DNA of 64,000 nt from Polyangiaceae bacterium (GTDB lineage: Bacteria > Myxococcota_A > Polyangia > Polyangiales > Polyangiaceae). The position numbers and the translations under genes are program-made. The notes under the pieces were generated by a model. That model was given only the letters and a program-made list of their open reading frames with translations. It ran no database searches and was not told the origin of the DNA. The stretch lies in NCBI GenBank assembly GCA_016712345.1, contig JADJRH010000001.1, positions 1,612,001 to 1,676,000 of the forward strand, written 5' to 3'. Below are positions 7,696 through 16,653 of this stretch, piece by piece (position 1 is the first letter of the stretch; every line of letters starts with the position of its first letter).

Positions 7696-9582
7696 TCACT
7701 CATTCGCAAGGACAATGACTTTGTCTTCTTGAGTTAACTTTACAGCTTTCCCTTTTTTGGGATTTACATGTGTACGCTTTGCCGGATCGGCGTCTGCGGT
7801 AAGGTACCCAATGGCCACTTCACCCCGCCGGCGCGCCGACTCAACCACCGTTGAGAAGGGGGTTGATTGGTTGAGAGACACGTAGTCTCCGGCAGGTTTT
7901 AGGTAAATTTCAGCACCTTCAGGATCGAACAAGTCTGCGTACACAGCGGCGAGGTGTTTGTTTTCTGAAATTTGGGCGAGGAGCAGGCTCACGAGTTTGT
8001 CGCTGACAATAAAGTCATCGGGCTGTGCCACTTCAGCAAGTTGCCGATTGCGAACATCGAGCATTTCACTGACGATCGAGTAGGTTTCACCGCGTTTTTG
8101 CTCAATGTCGCGCAGGTGGAGCAGGGTAACAAGCGTGCGTGCGTCGGCTTTTTGGGCGGGTAGATCGTCGGAATAACTGAGGGTAACAACGTGGTCAAAC
8201 TGACTGGCAAGTTTGTCGAGTAGAGTGCGATCTGTTGTACCACCACGAGTATAGGTCACGGTAAGGTGAGTACACATGTCGCGAATTTCAGCAATTTGAC
8301 TTTCTGCGGCGTCCCCTTCGGCGACCACCGTTACAGACGACCCATCGGCCACGTATTGATCCAGCTCCAGCAAAATGCGCGGGGCGCGGCGATTCCAACC
8401 CAAAATCAGCACTTTTTCGGGCTTTTTCTCGGTTTCTTTAGCCTCTGCAATATGGGTAGATTGGTAGGGCGCCGCTTTGCTGGGTAGGAGAGTGCTGTCG
8501 TCTTCTGCCACAGCGATAATTTTGTCGCTCTTACCAATGAGCATTTCCATGGGAGGCTTGAGGTGCACTTCACCATCTTCGGTAAGAAGCCCAATCACCG
8601 AACAGGACTCGTAGGCCATGAGCGCTTCACTGAATGATTTGCCTACAAGTGAAGGTTCTGCCCGGACGTAAATTTCATCACCCCCAAAGTCGAGAAGCTC
8701 GCTGTACACACTCGAAAGACCTGACTGGCGGCAGGTCTGTACGGTGATTTGAGACAACATGTCTTCTGTACAAACGAGTTGAGCTTCATTTTTGGAGGCA
8801 AGTTTGGCAGCCTCAAGGTTTTGGCGATCGCGTATTTCGGCGACGATGTGATAGGGCTCTTTCTTTCGATCTGGGTCGTTGACCAATGCGAGCATTGTTT
8901 TAATCACGTGCGCATCGGGGTCGTCGTCGTCGGGGGCGAGGACAATGATCGAACGCGCGGCGGCCGGGCGAACCACGGCGATATCGGCTGGGTCAATGGG
9001 GCTTCCGGTTCGGCACGCAACACGGGTACCGCGGAGGGAGCCACATTTGGCGGCGATTTCGTCTTCCATTTCGACTTTGTCTTTATCGGCCAATATTGCA
9101 ATGCTCGCGTTTTTGCGGCTTTCGTTGGCAATGGCGAGTTCACTCAAAATCGAAAACACCTGCGGCGACCAGCCGAGGATAACCGTGTGGTCATCTTCGC
9201 AAACGAGACTGCGGCCTTTTCGAAGGCTTTCAATGCGGCCCTGAATGCCATTTGTAATGAGGCCGACAAGGATCGATACAATAAAAATACCCGACAGGGT
9301 AACGGCAAACATCACCGCCAGGAATGCTCGACTGCCCGAGTCACCGGCAACGGTGCCGGCGTCCATGGCGTGCATGAGCGCAATCCATACGGTGGACAAT
9401 AGGCCGGGCGGATCACCCTCTTCGGGTTTGGGGGCGAGATCGGCGCCCACAACAATGACGGCGGCGGCCACGACAACGAGTGCGGTGACCGCCGCAAGCC
9501 AGCCAATCAGGGCGGCTGGGCCGCGAGCCATGATGCGGTCAAATCTGTAACGGAGCCTGTCGACGATCGTGATGTCTTTCAT
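7696..9582 (-). CDS. CASTOR/POLLUX-related ion channel protein with RCK/TrkA-like domains
   Basis: 628 residues from ATG 9582; a GTG at 9603 is possible, but relatives begin with a LRYRFD-type segment close to the Met. Two hydrophobic helices (about 28-48 and 80-110) flank a pore-like stretch VWIALMHAMDAGTVAGDSG. Two large cytoplasmic nucleotide-binding-type domains follow, each beginning with a strand-turn such as HTVILGWSPQVFSIL and KVLILGWNRRAPRILLEL. This architecture matches the bacterial relatives of plant CASTOR/POLLUX cation channels, distantly related to RCK-gated potassium channels. It is an inner-membrane protein, likely tetrameric. The ion and ligand are unknown; TrkA-N or RCK domains usually bind NAD, Ca2+ or nucleotides. 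It stands 64 bp downstream of the peroxidase gene. Confidence 0.85.
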   Translation of the reverse strand: MKDITIVDRLRYRFDRIMARGPAALIGWLAAVTALVVVAAAVIVVGADLAPKPEEGDPPGLLSTVWIALMHAMDAGTVAGDSGSRAFLAVMFAVTLSGIFIVSILVGLITNGIQGRIESLRKGRSLVCEDDHTVILGWSPQVFSILSELAIANESRKNASIAILADKDKVEMEDEIAAKCGSLRGTRVACRTGSPIDPADIAVVRPAAARSIIVLAPDDDDPDAHVIKTMLALVNDPDRKKEPYHIVAEIRDRQNLEAAKLASKNEAQLVCTEDMLSQITVQTCRQSGLSSVYSELLDFGGDEIYVRAEPSLVGKSFSEALMAYESCSVIGLLTEDGEVHLKPPMEMLIGKSDKIIAVAEDDSTLLPSKAAPYQSTHIAEAKETEKKPEKVLILGWNRRAPRILLELDQYVADGSSVTVVAEGDAAESQIAEIRDMCTHLTVTYTRGGTTDRTLLDKLASQFDHVVTLSYSDDLPAQKADARTLVTLLHLRDIEQKRGETYSIVSEMLDVRNRQLAEVAQPDDFIVSDKLVSLLLAQISENKHLAAVYADLFDPEGAEIYLKPAGDYVSLNQSTPFSTVVESARRRGEVAIGYLTADADPAKRTHVNPKKGKAVKLTQEDKVIVLANE

Positions 9583-9646
9583 CGCGCAGGCGCGCGCTAT
9601 CACGACTTTGGAGAACCGTCATTGTGGTTTGTAAATAGCGACGATG

Positions 9647-11038
9647 TTACTGACAGACCTGCGATTCAAACGTGAGCGTGTCACGGCCACTCGGCACTTC
9701 ATCGGGGATGAGATCGACCAGATGGTTGGCTTTGGCGCGTGAATCGGTGAGACCGTCGCGAACAAACTCGACCAGGTCATCGAGTTCTTTTTTGGTGAGT
9801 GCGATGGGAGTTGAAACTTCAGGGTCGAGCCGAGCAAGAACGTCTGCCATGGGGCCGATGGGATTTTGCAGGTCTGTCGGAAGATGATCTGTTGTGTACT
9901 TCGCAACCGAGGCCGGAACGTTGAGGTGGTGTTTAATGGCCGCACGGAGGCTTGTAAATGCGCCGTTATGCATGAAGGCCGGCTGAAGTGCGACATTGCG
10001 GAGTGGCGCCGTTCGGAATTTGTAACGGTCCGACGAATTACCTGTGACTTGCTCAAGCCCAAAGTCTTCGTTCTGACCGGGGCCGTCAAATACCACGTTT
10101 GCATCGGACGGAACAATCTGAGGAACGCCAATCACGTGATTGTCAAAGTCGCTGAACATTTCATTGGAGTCGCCTGAAACCGAGTGGCAACTCACACAAT
10201 TGGCTTTGCCGAAGAACAGCAAAGCACCGCGTTTTTGCCCATTGGTCATTGCCTTTTTATGACCGCGTGCAAACTGGTCGATGGGGGCGTTGGCGAACAC
10301 GAGCGTAAATTCAAACTCGGCAATGGCGCTGGCAAACATGTCGTACGTAATGGCGTCCCCGTCGGCCACTTCGGGAAAAATGTTGCCAAACAGATCGATG
10401 TAATTGGGCTCGGCATTGAGGCGATTAACCACCTCGTCACGCATGTCGTTGCTGTTGCCGACGAATGAAAAACCGGCCGCTTCAACGCGTTCTGTGGGCG
10501 GAATGTGCGCTTGAGCCTGAAGCAGATGGCTGTTGTATGAAAGAGACGTTCCTTCGGGTTGGGGGAAGATAAAGCCGCTTGAATTATCAAATGGATCGTT
10601 TGAAAGAGCTGCAAACCGGCCGTTCCACATAAGCGCGGGGTAGAACGCGGTATTAATGGCCATGGGCGTGCGGCGTTGATTGCGAGGCCCTTCACGATTG
10701 GGGCCGACGACTCCGTTGTTGTCGATGCCAATGGCAATGGACTGAGAATCACCAAAAGCGGAAAGCGGTGAGTGACAGCCGCCGCAGCTGTTGTCGTCGT
10801 TTAACCCGGCGATTGTATCAAACCAGAGAAGGCGACCGAGATCAGCCAGCTCGGGATCGACCGGGCGGCCGAGACGCTCTTCAAGCGACGCTTCTACCTG
10901 GCCGGTGAAGCCATGATCGGCGAGCGTGTCCTTTAACTCTTTGTCGAGCGGCGCCGCCGCCGCAGCTTTTGAAAACGCAAGAAAGAAGCTGAAAACCAAG
11001 GCGATAAAAGACCAACGACCCTTAATACTTTGAACCAT
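9647..11038 (-). CDS. Di-haem cytochrome c peroxidase-like protein
   Basis: 463 residues from ATG 11038, which has GGAGAGGG upstream; an in-frame start at 11110 lacks this site. A signal peptide (about 8-32, ending AAAAA) directs export to the periplasm. Two c-type haem sites are visible: CGGCH near residue 100 (NSCGGCHSPLSAF) and CVSCH near 280 (GKANCVSCHS). Other family features are TPMAINTAFYPALMWNGRF and FRTAPLRNVALQPAFMHNGAF. It belongs to the CcpA/MauG superfamily, which reduces H2O2 or performs related oxidations using electrons from periplasmic cytochrome c. The Met/His axial ligands cannot be assigned safely, so peroxidase activity is an inference. Confidence 0.9.
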   Translation of the reverse strand: MVQSIKGRWSFIALVFSFFLAFSKAAAAAPLDKELKDTLADHGFTGQVEASLEERLGRPVDPELADLGRLLWFDTIAGLNDDNSCGGCHSPLSAFGDSQSIAIGIDNNGVVGPNREGPRNQRRTPMAINTAFYPALMWNGRFAALSNDPFDNSSGFIFPQPEGTSLSYNSHLLQAQAHIPPTERVEAAGFSFVGNSNDMRDEVVNRLNAEPNYIDLFGNIFPEVADGDAITYDMFASAIAEFEFTLVFANAPIDQFARGHKKAMTNGQKRGALLFFGKANCVSCHSVSGDSNEMFSDFDNHVIGVPQIVPSDANVVFDGPGQNEDFGLEQVTGNSSDRYKFRTAPLRNVALQPAFMHNGAFTSLRAAIKHHLNVPASVAKYTTDHLPTDLQNPIGPMADVLARLDPEVSTPIALTKKELDDLVEFVRDGLTDSRAKANHLVDLIPDEVPSGRDTLTFESQVCQ

Positions 11039-11510
11039 TTTGCCCTCTCCGTGCTCAGGAGGGGCCGCCGTTCCCGACAAGTCTGAAATAAACGCAGCAT
11101 TAAACTGCAATGCCGAGCCGTGCAGACCTGTTTCGATAGAACGGTCAGCCGTGTTGAATTGACAATCGTTGCGCCACGGGTGCGAGAAGTCGCGTCACAC
11201 AAATTAGCGAGAGGCGTGCCACCGAAAAGAAAATCCCCAGCCGATCGAGAAACGCGCGGTGAAGAGCCTCTATGCCGAAGAACAAACGTCAGCTGGGTTG
11301 CTTGGGTGCGTGCGACAATTCACGCGGGGAAGCGAACGTACCGTTACGTCTTGAACCACGCGCCTCCAAACAACCACCGGAACAAACGAACGAACGAACG
11401 AACGAAAAGGATCTAACAGTTGGGGCGCGCCCTACGTCGCCCGCGGCTCCATTCTTTTAGTGATGGCAAGGGGTGGGGCAAGCCCCGGATCTGGACAGAA
11501 TATGTCCTAC
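11039..11510. other. 472-bp gene-free region upstream of the peroxidase gene
   Basis: No convincing gene. The minus-strand peroxidase gene starts at 11038 and the PEGA gene stops at 11511. The short frames here have no ribosome site or family similarity that I can see. The stretch holds the AACG tandem repeat at 11385-11404 and a GC-rich tail (gggcgcgccc, then ggggtggggcaagccccgg). The tail can fold into a small hairpin around 11468-11487 that may terminate or attenuate transcription. The promoter of the peroxidase gene should lie near 11045-11150, but no clear -35/-10 pair stands out. Confidence 0.5.
11385..11404. repeat. AACG x5 tandem repeat
   Basis: Five perfect copies of the tetramer AACG, followed by AA. 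It is non-coding and lies between the peroxidase and PEGA genes. Slippage-prone; no function evident. Confidence 0.9.
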
Positions 11511-13105
11511 TCACCACCAGCCATAACCAACGCGCAGCCCGCCGTGGAAGGAGGGTAACCAGTCACGGTAAGTGTCAGGTTTGAAGTTGCGAGTTGACTG
11601 GAGGTAGTTACCAACCGTGAGGTCTACCAAGACACCGCCGAAGGTGAATTGAAGGCCCATTTCTAGTAGGAAATAGCCGTCTACCCCTTCGGAGTCGTAA
11701 CAGCCCAGTTGACTTGGACTGGCGCACTTTTGGTTGTCGACTTTGGACGGGTATAAAAATTCCAACGATGAAAACACCGCGCCGCCGCCGAAGTTGCCAT
11801 AAAATCGCGCGATCCTCCCGGGGGTTTGGAGGCGCATATTTAGGCCGGCGTGCACCTGTTCAAGATTGTATTTGATTTCAGGGTCAACCGTTTTACCAAC
11901 CAACATATTGGAGTATTCACCCATCACGTCAAAGCTGACAGGGGTGTTTACTCTATACCCTACCCGTCCACCAACCTGAACGCCGGGACTATACTTACCG
12001 TTGCCGAAAATTTGAGGGTGTTCAGTGGGTGTAAAAAGAGAAAATGCCGCAAGAAAAAATGGTCCCTTGTAAACCGGCGCGGGCGGCTTTGGAAGAGGTG
12101 GATTTGGGGGAATGGGTGGTGTGAGCGCATTTCCGGTGAGAGGTACGCCGCCTTTGCCCGGAGATATTTCGTACGACTTTCCAACCTCGACATCTACCCG
12201 AACGCGGTAAGGTGCGGTTGGACTGCCGGGAACATACATGTCAATGATGTGAGGGCCGGGCGGCAAAAGCCCGGACCACTCGCCGTATTCAATAGCTTTT
12301 TGGTCAATCGCTATGGCGTATTTGGCGCTGGCCGCCTTGATGTGGATATACCCCATGTTGGCGCGAAGAGTATACGCGAGGGTGCGCTTTCCACTCGCGA
12401 GGGTAAGTTTTTCTTCTACCGCGGCATATCCGTCGGCCGATACGCGAACAACGTGGGGGCCGGGACTGAGGGGAACGGCGTCACCGCGGGAAGCGGCCGG
12501 GTAGGCTTCACCGTCGATTTGTACAGAGAATTGACCCGGGGTAACCTGAAAAGTGACGTATGACAAAAGGGCTCGCATCTCCTCAATTTCTGAGTTGGCG
12601 GCTTTTTTGTCGTTTTCGTCCATTGTGTCTGAATGTTTAGAAAGCGCTGTTTCAAGCGCGGCAATGGCCTTTGGGTAGGCGAACATTGCTTTGTGACACA
12701 AGGCGATGTTGACGAGAGGGCTGGCCTTGGGTTTTACCTTGTAAGCCTCTTCAAACTCGCCGATGGCCGCGACGTAGTTTTTTGCTCGTAGAGTGAAATA
12801 CCGACGCTCATGTGTTGGCGGTAGAGGTCGGGCAGCGGGTCTGCACTGGGTGAAGTGGACGGCGTTGAAGAGGATGGGGTGGACGGGGTGGAGGATGGTG
12901 CGGAGGCGGGCACCGGGGCCGTTTTTGGTGCGGCGCTGAGCGGCGGAATGGCCGTTTTTGTGGAGGTGGCTGATTGGGTAGATTTGGCAGGTGGCGTACC
13001 TGGATGGGTAGATGGCGATGGGCTGGGTGCTTGAGCCCATGCCCACGAGATGGGCGCACCCATCGCCGCAAAAACCAGGAGACGCAGGCCTCGCGATGGT
13101 GTCAC
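11511..13105 (-). CDS. PEGA-domain, outer-membrane-like secreted protein, with one-base frameshift
   Basis: About 531 residues if one base is restored. The N-terminus starts at GTG 13105 (AGGTGG upstream) with a signal peptide (LRLLVFAAMGAPISWAWAQA) and a Pro/Ser/Thr-rich linker, reaching LYEQK. The continuation NYVAAIGEFEEAYKVKPKAS, a TPR-like helix pair, lies in the -1 frame. The break falls in a run of six T on the + strand (12778-12783); a seventh base would restore one frame. Then come a PEGA domain (VQIDGEAYPAASRG ... VVRVSADGYAAVEEK), a second PEGA-like unit and a C-terminal region of alternating hydrophobic strands ending VGYGWW, like an outer-membrane barrel. The gene starts 8 bp after the kinase gene stop, so the two likely form an operon. 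The frameshift may be an assembly error, a slippery tract or real decay. Confidence 0.75.
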
Positions 13106-13113
13106 CTGACCAC

Positions 13114-14865
13114 CTAATCTCGCTTGATGGTGAGCGTGGGCACGGGCGGCGCGGAAGACGGTAGAGGAATGACTGAAACGGTTGGGGCGGCGGTGGCCAC
13201 AACGGTTGGCGCGGAGTTGGGTTTGGCTGACGAGGATGTGGTAGGTTTGGAGTTGCCCACTCGATTACCGTTGCGTTGGGCGACGGCGTCGGGGGCGGTG
13301 TTGGCGCCGGGCGCGTCTTGGACCGCGTTTGAACTTGGACTGACCACAACGCCGGTGGCGCCGGGTTGATTACTATCTGTATTCGAAGCGGCGGCGGTTT
13401 TTTGAGTGAGTTGAATTTCAGGCATGTCCTGCCCGGGTTCAAGCGAGACCACCGCTTCAATGGGAACATACCCATCGGCCTCAACGGTGACTGTTCGGGA
13501 CTCGCCGCGACGCCCACGTAAAAGTCCGCCGACGATTTGTTTTCCGTTCATCACGAAACGCGCGTTGGGTGCGTTGGCTCGAAGTTTGACGGTCACTTCA
13601 GCCATTTCGGTTCCCGACGTTGAGTCGGAACGGGATGGTTTTTTGAGAGCGATGAACAAGGTGGAAAGGAGGCCGACAACGAGTGTGGCGAGCGCCAGAT
13701 ACATGAAGCGTTTGCGATCGCGACGCGCGGCGGAATTGCTGCTTGTGGACCAGCCGACGCGCGACGGGCCGCCGCCTTTGAGCACCTCAACGGTGTCCTC
13801 AAACGCGCCTGTCTGAACGGGAGCGTGAGGGGTGTTGTTGCTTTTGGGGCCGGCTCCCGAAACCGGGCGCACGCGATTGCCGGAGGGCGAAGACGGACTG
13901 GATCGGCGCCGTCCGCCGCTTGAAACCTGGGGCTCGTCGGATGAACGCGGCGAGAGCGATATGAGCGTGCCCGATGCGTCGGCGAGGGCTTCAAGCATTT
14001 CACGCGCGTCGGCAAAGCGATCTTCTCGTTCGCGCGCGAGGGCTTTGGCGATCACTTTTGCAATGGGCTCGCTCACCTCGGGATTGTGTACACGTATGTC
14101 GAGGGCGTCTTTGGTGCAGATGGCAACAATGACCTGCTCATACGACGCGCCGGTGTGCGGAGCGCGACCGGACAAACATTCATACAAAATGGCGCCGACA
14201 CTCCAGAGATCGGCGCGGCCGTCGGTGTCGGGCAACCCCTGAGCCTGCTCCGGCGACATGTAAAACGGCGTGCCGAGAACAGTGCCCTGTTTGGTGAGAG
14301 TTTGAACCGGCGTTTCACCCCTGCGCGCAACTTTGGAGATGCCAAAGTCGAGCACTTTTACGAACGCCGGGTCGTCGTCGCGATCGACCAAAAACACGTT
14401 GTCGGGCTTTAGATCGCGATGAACGATGCCGGCTTCGTGCGCACGAAAAAGGCCGCGAAGGATCTGCAATGTGATGTGTACAGCATCGTCGATTTCAAGC
14501 CGGCCAAGTCGCTTGATGCGGTGACCGAGGTCTTCACCGCGCAGCAGTTCCATCACGATGAAGGGCACGCCGTCATCGGTGGTGCCTGCGTCGAAAATGT
14601 CGACGATATGTGCGCTTTCAACAGCGCTCGCGGCCTGCGCTTCGCGTTGAAAACGGCGCACAGCGTCTTTGTTTTTTGCGAGTTCGGCGCTGACGAGTTT
14701 GATGGCAACGCGCTTGCCGATGGCGGTGTTTTGCGCTTCGTACACAACGCCCATGCCACCTTTTCCGATGACACGAACGAGCGTGTATTTGCCCACCGCG
14801 CGGCCGACGAACTCCTCGTCCCGCGTGCCTTCCGGCTCTTCGGTGAGGCCTTGGGAGCGCGTCAT
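13114..14865 (-). CDS. Membrane-anchored Ser/Thr protein kinase with PEGA-like domain
   Basis: 583 residues. A Hanks-type kinase domain spans about 27-290: glycine loop GKGGMG (34-39), VAIK lysine, catalytic HRDLKPDN, DFGISK, and the activation-loop region ending GTPFYMSPEQ. A low-complexity Ser/Pro/Gly linker leads to one membrane segment (FMYLALATLVVGLLSTLFIAL, about 395-415). The extracytoplasmic part has a PEGA-like repeat (ARFVMNGKQIVGGLLRGRRG) and a Ser/Pro/Ala-rich tail. It phosphorylates Ser/Thr on unknown targets, with the outer part probably sensing the envelope. It is followed by the PEGA protein gene, a plausible partner or substrate. Confidence 0.95.
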   Translation of the reverse strand: MTRSQGLTEEPEGTRDEEFVGRAVGKYTLVRVIGKGGMGVVYEAQNTAIGKRVAIKLVSAELAKNKDAVRRFQREAQAASAVESAHIVDIFDAGTTDDGVPFIVMELLRGEDLGHRIKRLGRLEIDDAVHITLQILRGLFRAHEAGIVHRDLKPDNVFLVDRDDDPAFVKVLDFGISKVARRGETPVQTLTKQGTVLGTPFYMSPEQAQGLPDTDGRADLWSVGAILYECLSGRAPHTGASYEQVIVAICTKDALDIRVHNPEVSEPIAKVIAKALAREREDRFADAREMLEALADASGTLISLSPRSSDEPQVSSGGRRRSSPSSPSGNRVRPVSGAGPKSNNTPHAPVQTGAFEDTVEVLKGGGPSRVGWSTSSNSAARRDRKRFMYLALATLVVGLLSTLFIALKKPSRSDSTSGTEMAEVTVKLRANAPNARFVMNGKQIVGGLLRGRRGESRTVTVEADGYVPIEAVVSLEPGQDMPEIQLTQKTAAASNTDSNQPGATGVVVSPSSNAVQDAPGANTAPDAVAQRNGNRVGNSKPTTSSSAKPNSAPTVVATAAPTVSVIPLPSSAPPVPTLTIKRD

Positions 14866-14910
14866 GAATATCGAAAGCTTATACCTGAACCGTGCGTTTT
14901 GGGGCGATAG

Positions 14911-15201
14911 TCACTGCGGTAATATTGGTGCTCCGGCCGGTTTGGATTGAGCGAGCAGCGGGTCGAGCTTCTTTTGGTGCTCAAGCTCGGCCATGTCGGA
15001 AAATCCGCCAATGGCCCGGCCGTTTACGAAGATCTGCGGCACTGTTCGCTGACCGGATGCTGTGATGAGCCATGATCGGAGATCGGGGCGGTCTTCCACG
15101 TTCACTTCAATAAACGGGATCTTCTTTTTGGAAAGCAACGACTTGGCTCGGTAGCAGTACGGGCAATAGTCGGTTGAATAAACGATCACTTCCGCCGGCA
15201 T
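14911..15201 (-). CDS. Glutaredoxin
   Basis: 96 residues from ATG 15201; longer in-frame starts exist but add no fold elements and reach the start of the divergent thiolase gene. A classic dithiol motif CPYC lies in VIVYSTDYCPYCYRAKSLL near residue 12, followed by the cis-Pro motif TVPQIF and the Gly pair GGFSDMAEL, all glutaredoxin hallmarks of the GrxC type. It reduces disulphides or glutathione adducts in the cytoplasm using glutathione. The length is normal for the family. The thiolase gene begins on the opposite strand at 15281, leaving about 80 bp for divergent promoters. Confidence 0.92.
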   Translation of the reverse strand: MPAEVIVYSTDYCPYCYRAKSLLSKKKIPFIEVNVEDRPDLRSWLITASGQRTVPQIFVNGRAIGGFSDMAELEHQKKLDPLLAQSKPAGAPILPQ

Positions 15202-15280
15202 AAGGGCCGAAGATGGCATAAGAGCCCGGGAGTTGCACGCACGCATGGACCCGTGCGCACTGTCGCGGTAACGAAGTCGC

Positions 15281-16495
15281 ATGAACGTCGCTTCGCTCCG
15301 TTCCGTGTACGTCGTTGATGCTGTTCGAACGCCGATCGGAAAATACGGCGGCGGGCTTGCCTCCGTTCGACCGGATGACCTGGCCGCCCACGTGATTGAC
15401 GCGCTCGTGAAGAGGCAAAGTGATCTGGCTCCGAGACTGGATCACGTGGTGTTTGGCGCGACAAATCAAGCCGGTGAAGACAATCGAAACGTGGCGCGCA
15501 TGGCGCTGCTTATTGCGGGATTGCCGTACGAAATACCGGCCGTCACGGTGAATCGACTGTGCGGCTCGGGGCTTGAAGCGGTGGCCGACGCAGCACGCAT
15601 GATCGCCGTGGGTGAGGCGGAATGTGTGATCGCGGGCGGCGTGGAGAGCATGACACGCGCGCCGTTTTCAATGCCAAAACAGGCTGAAAAATGGGAGCGA
15701 ACGCCCGCTCCTGTGTACGACACAACGCTCGGCTGGCGATATCCAAACCCGCGCATGGCGGCTCGCTTTGAGCTGCAATCCATGGGTGAGACGGCGGAAA
15801 ACGTGGCCCAAAAGCACGGGATCAAGCGCGAGGATCAAGACGCTTTTGCTCTCGAATCGCAAAAGCGAGCAGCACGCGCGTGGCAGGCCGGTGCCTTTGA
15901 TGCCGAGATCGCACCTGTCACAATCCCTCAAAAAAAGGGGGATCCGGTTATCTTTGCCAAGGATGAATGTGTACGCGCCGACGCAACGATCGAGGCGCTT
16001 GCAAAACTTCCGGCCGTGTTTCGCAAGGGCGGTTCGGTGACGGCGGGCAATTCATCGCCGATCAACGACGGTGCATCGGGTTTGCTGCTTGTGTCCGACG
16101 CGGTGTTGAAGGCGAGTGGAGCCACACCGCTTGCCCGCGTGGTTGCGGCGCAAACAGCCGGTGTGGAGCCCAATTTCATGGGTGAGGGTCCGGTGCCCGC
16201 AGTGAAAAAACTTTTGCAGCGCGTGGGCATGCGCGCAGCGGACATTGACCTGATCGAACTCAATGAAGCGTTTGCGGCGCAGGCGTTGGCGTGTGTTCGC
16301 GGGCTTGATTTCGATCCTGCAAAAGTAAACGTCAACGGCGGCGCGATCGCGCTCGGGCATCCGATCGGCAGTTCGGGCGCGCGCATCGCGTGTACACTTT
16401 TGCACGCGATGAAAAAAGCAAACGCCAAATCCGGCATTGCTTCACTTTGCATCGGCGTCGGGCAGGGAATTGCGGCGCTTTTTGAGCGACCTTGA
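15281..16495 (+). CDS. Thiolase, 3-oxoadipyl-CoA / acetyl-CoA acyltransferase type
   Basis: 404 residues. The acyl-accepting Cys lies in NRLCGSGLEAV (about 91), the His in GHPIGSSGARI (about 360), and the second Cys in CIGVGQGIA (about 390), so all three thiolase active-site elements are intact. The N-terminal pattern VDAVRTPIGKYGGGLASVRP and the motif NQAGEDNRNVARMALL closely resemble 3-oxoadipyl-CoA thiolase (PcaF), the last step of aromatic degradation through beta-ketoadipate. No other pca or paa genes are present here, so a general acetyl-CoA acetyltransferase or beta-oxidation role is equally possible. Cytoplasmic tetramer by family knowledge. A short run of near-repeats of gagcgacctg overlaps and follows the stop codon. 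Confidence 0.93.
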   Translation: MNVASLRSVYVVDAVRTPIGKYGGGLASVRPDDLAAHVIDALVKRQSDLAPRLDHVVFGATNQAGEDNRNVARMALLIAGLPYEIPAVTVNRLCGSGLEAVADAARMIAVGEAECVIAGGVESMTRAPFSMPKQAEKWERTPAPVYDTTLGWRYPNPRMAARFELQSMGETAENVAQKHGIKREDQDAFALESQKRAARAWQAGAFDAEIAPVTIPQKKGDPVIFAKDECVRADATIEALAKLPAVFRKGGSVTAGNSSPINDGASGLLLVSDAVLKASGATPLARVVAAQTAGVEPNFMGEGPVPAVKKLLQRVGMRAADIDLIELNEAFAAQALACVRGLDFDPAKVNVNGGAIALGHPIGSSGARIACTLLHAMKKANAKSGIASLCIGVGQGIAALFERP

Positions 16496-16653
16496 GCGAG
16501 CTGGAGCGACCTGGAGAGAGGTTTACCGGGGCTAAAGGAAGTTGAAACGGCACTGGTGCTGGTATTGGCGGAAGAAGCGTTCGCCCTTCCATCGCGGTGC
16601 CTTTCCGCTTATCCTGATAAATCCCTCAGCACTCATTTGCGAGAAACGGGACC

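Noticed and set aside
8749..9402. 217-residue + strand frame
   Set aside because: Antisense to the CASTOR/POLLUX-like gene; composition typical of a shadow frame.
11039..11510. Third copy of the pilP-pilQ / metY-acs element
   Set aside because: Similar base composition, but no shared block of ten or more bases could be found by eye.
12770..12800. Programmed -1 ribosomal frameshift
   Set aside because: The 0-frame codons CAA AAA ACT do not place a X XXY YYZ heptamer in phase, and no nearby stimulatory hairpin is evident; a homopolymer indel is simpler.
13106..13517. N-terminal extension of the PEGA frame into the kinase gene
   Set aside because: Pro/Arg-rich nonsense lying inside the well-supported kinase gene in another frame; the real N-terminus is in the shifted frame starting at 13105.
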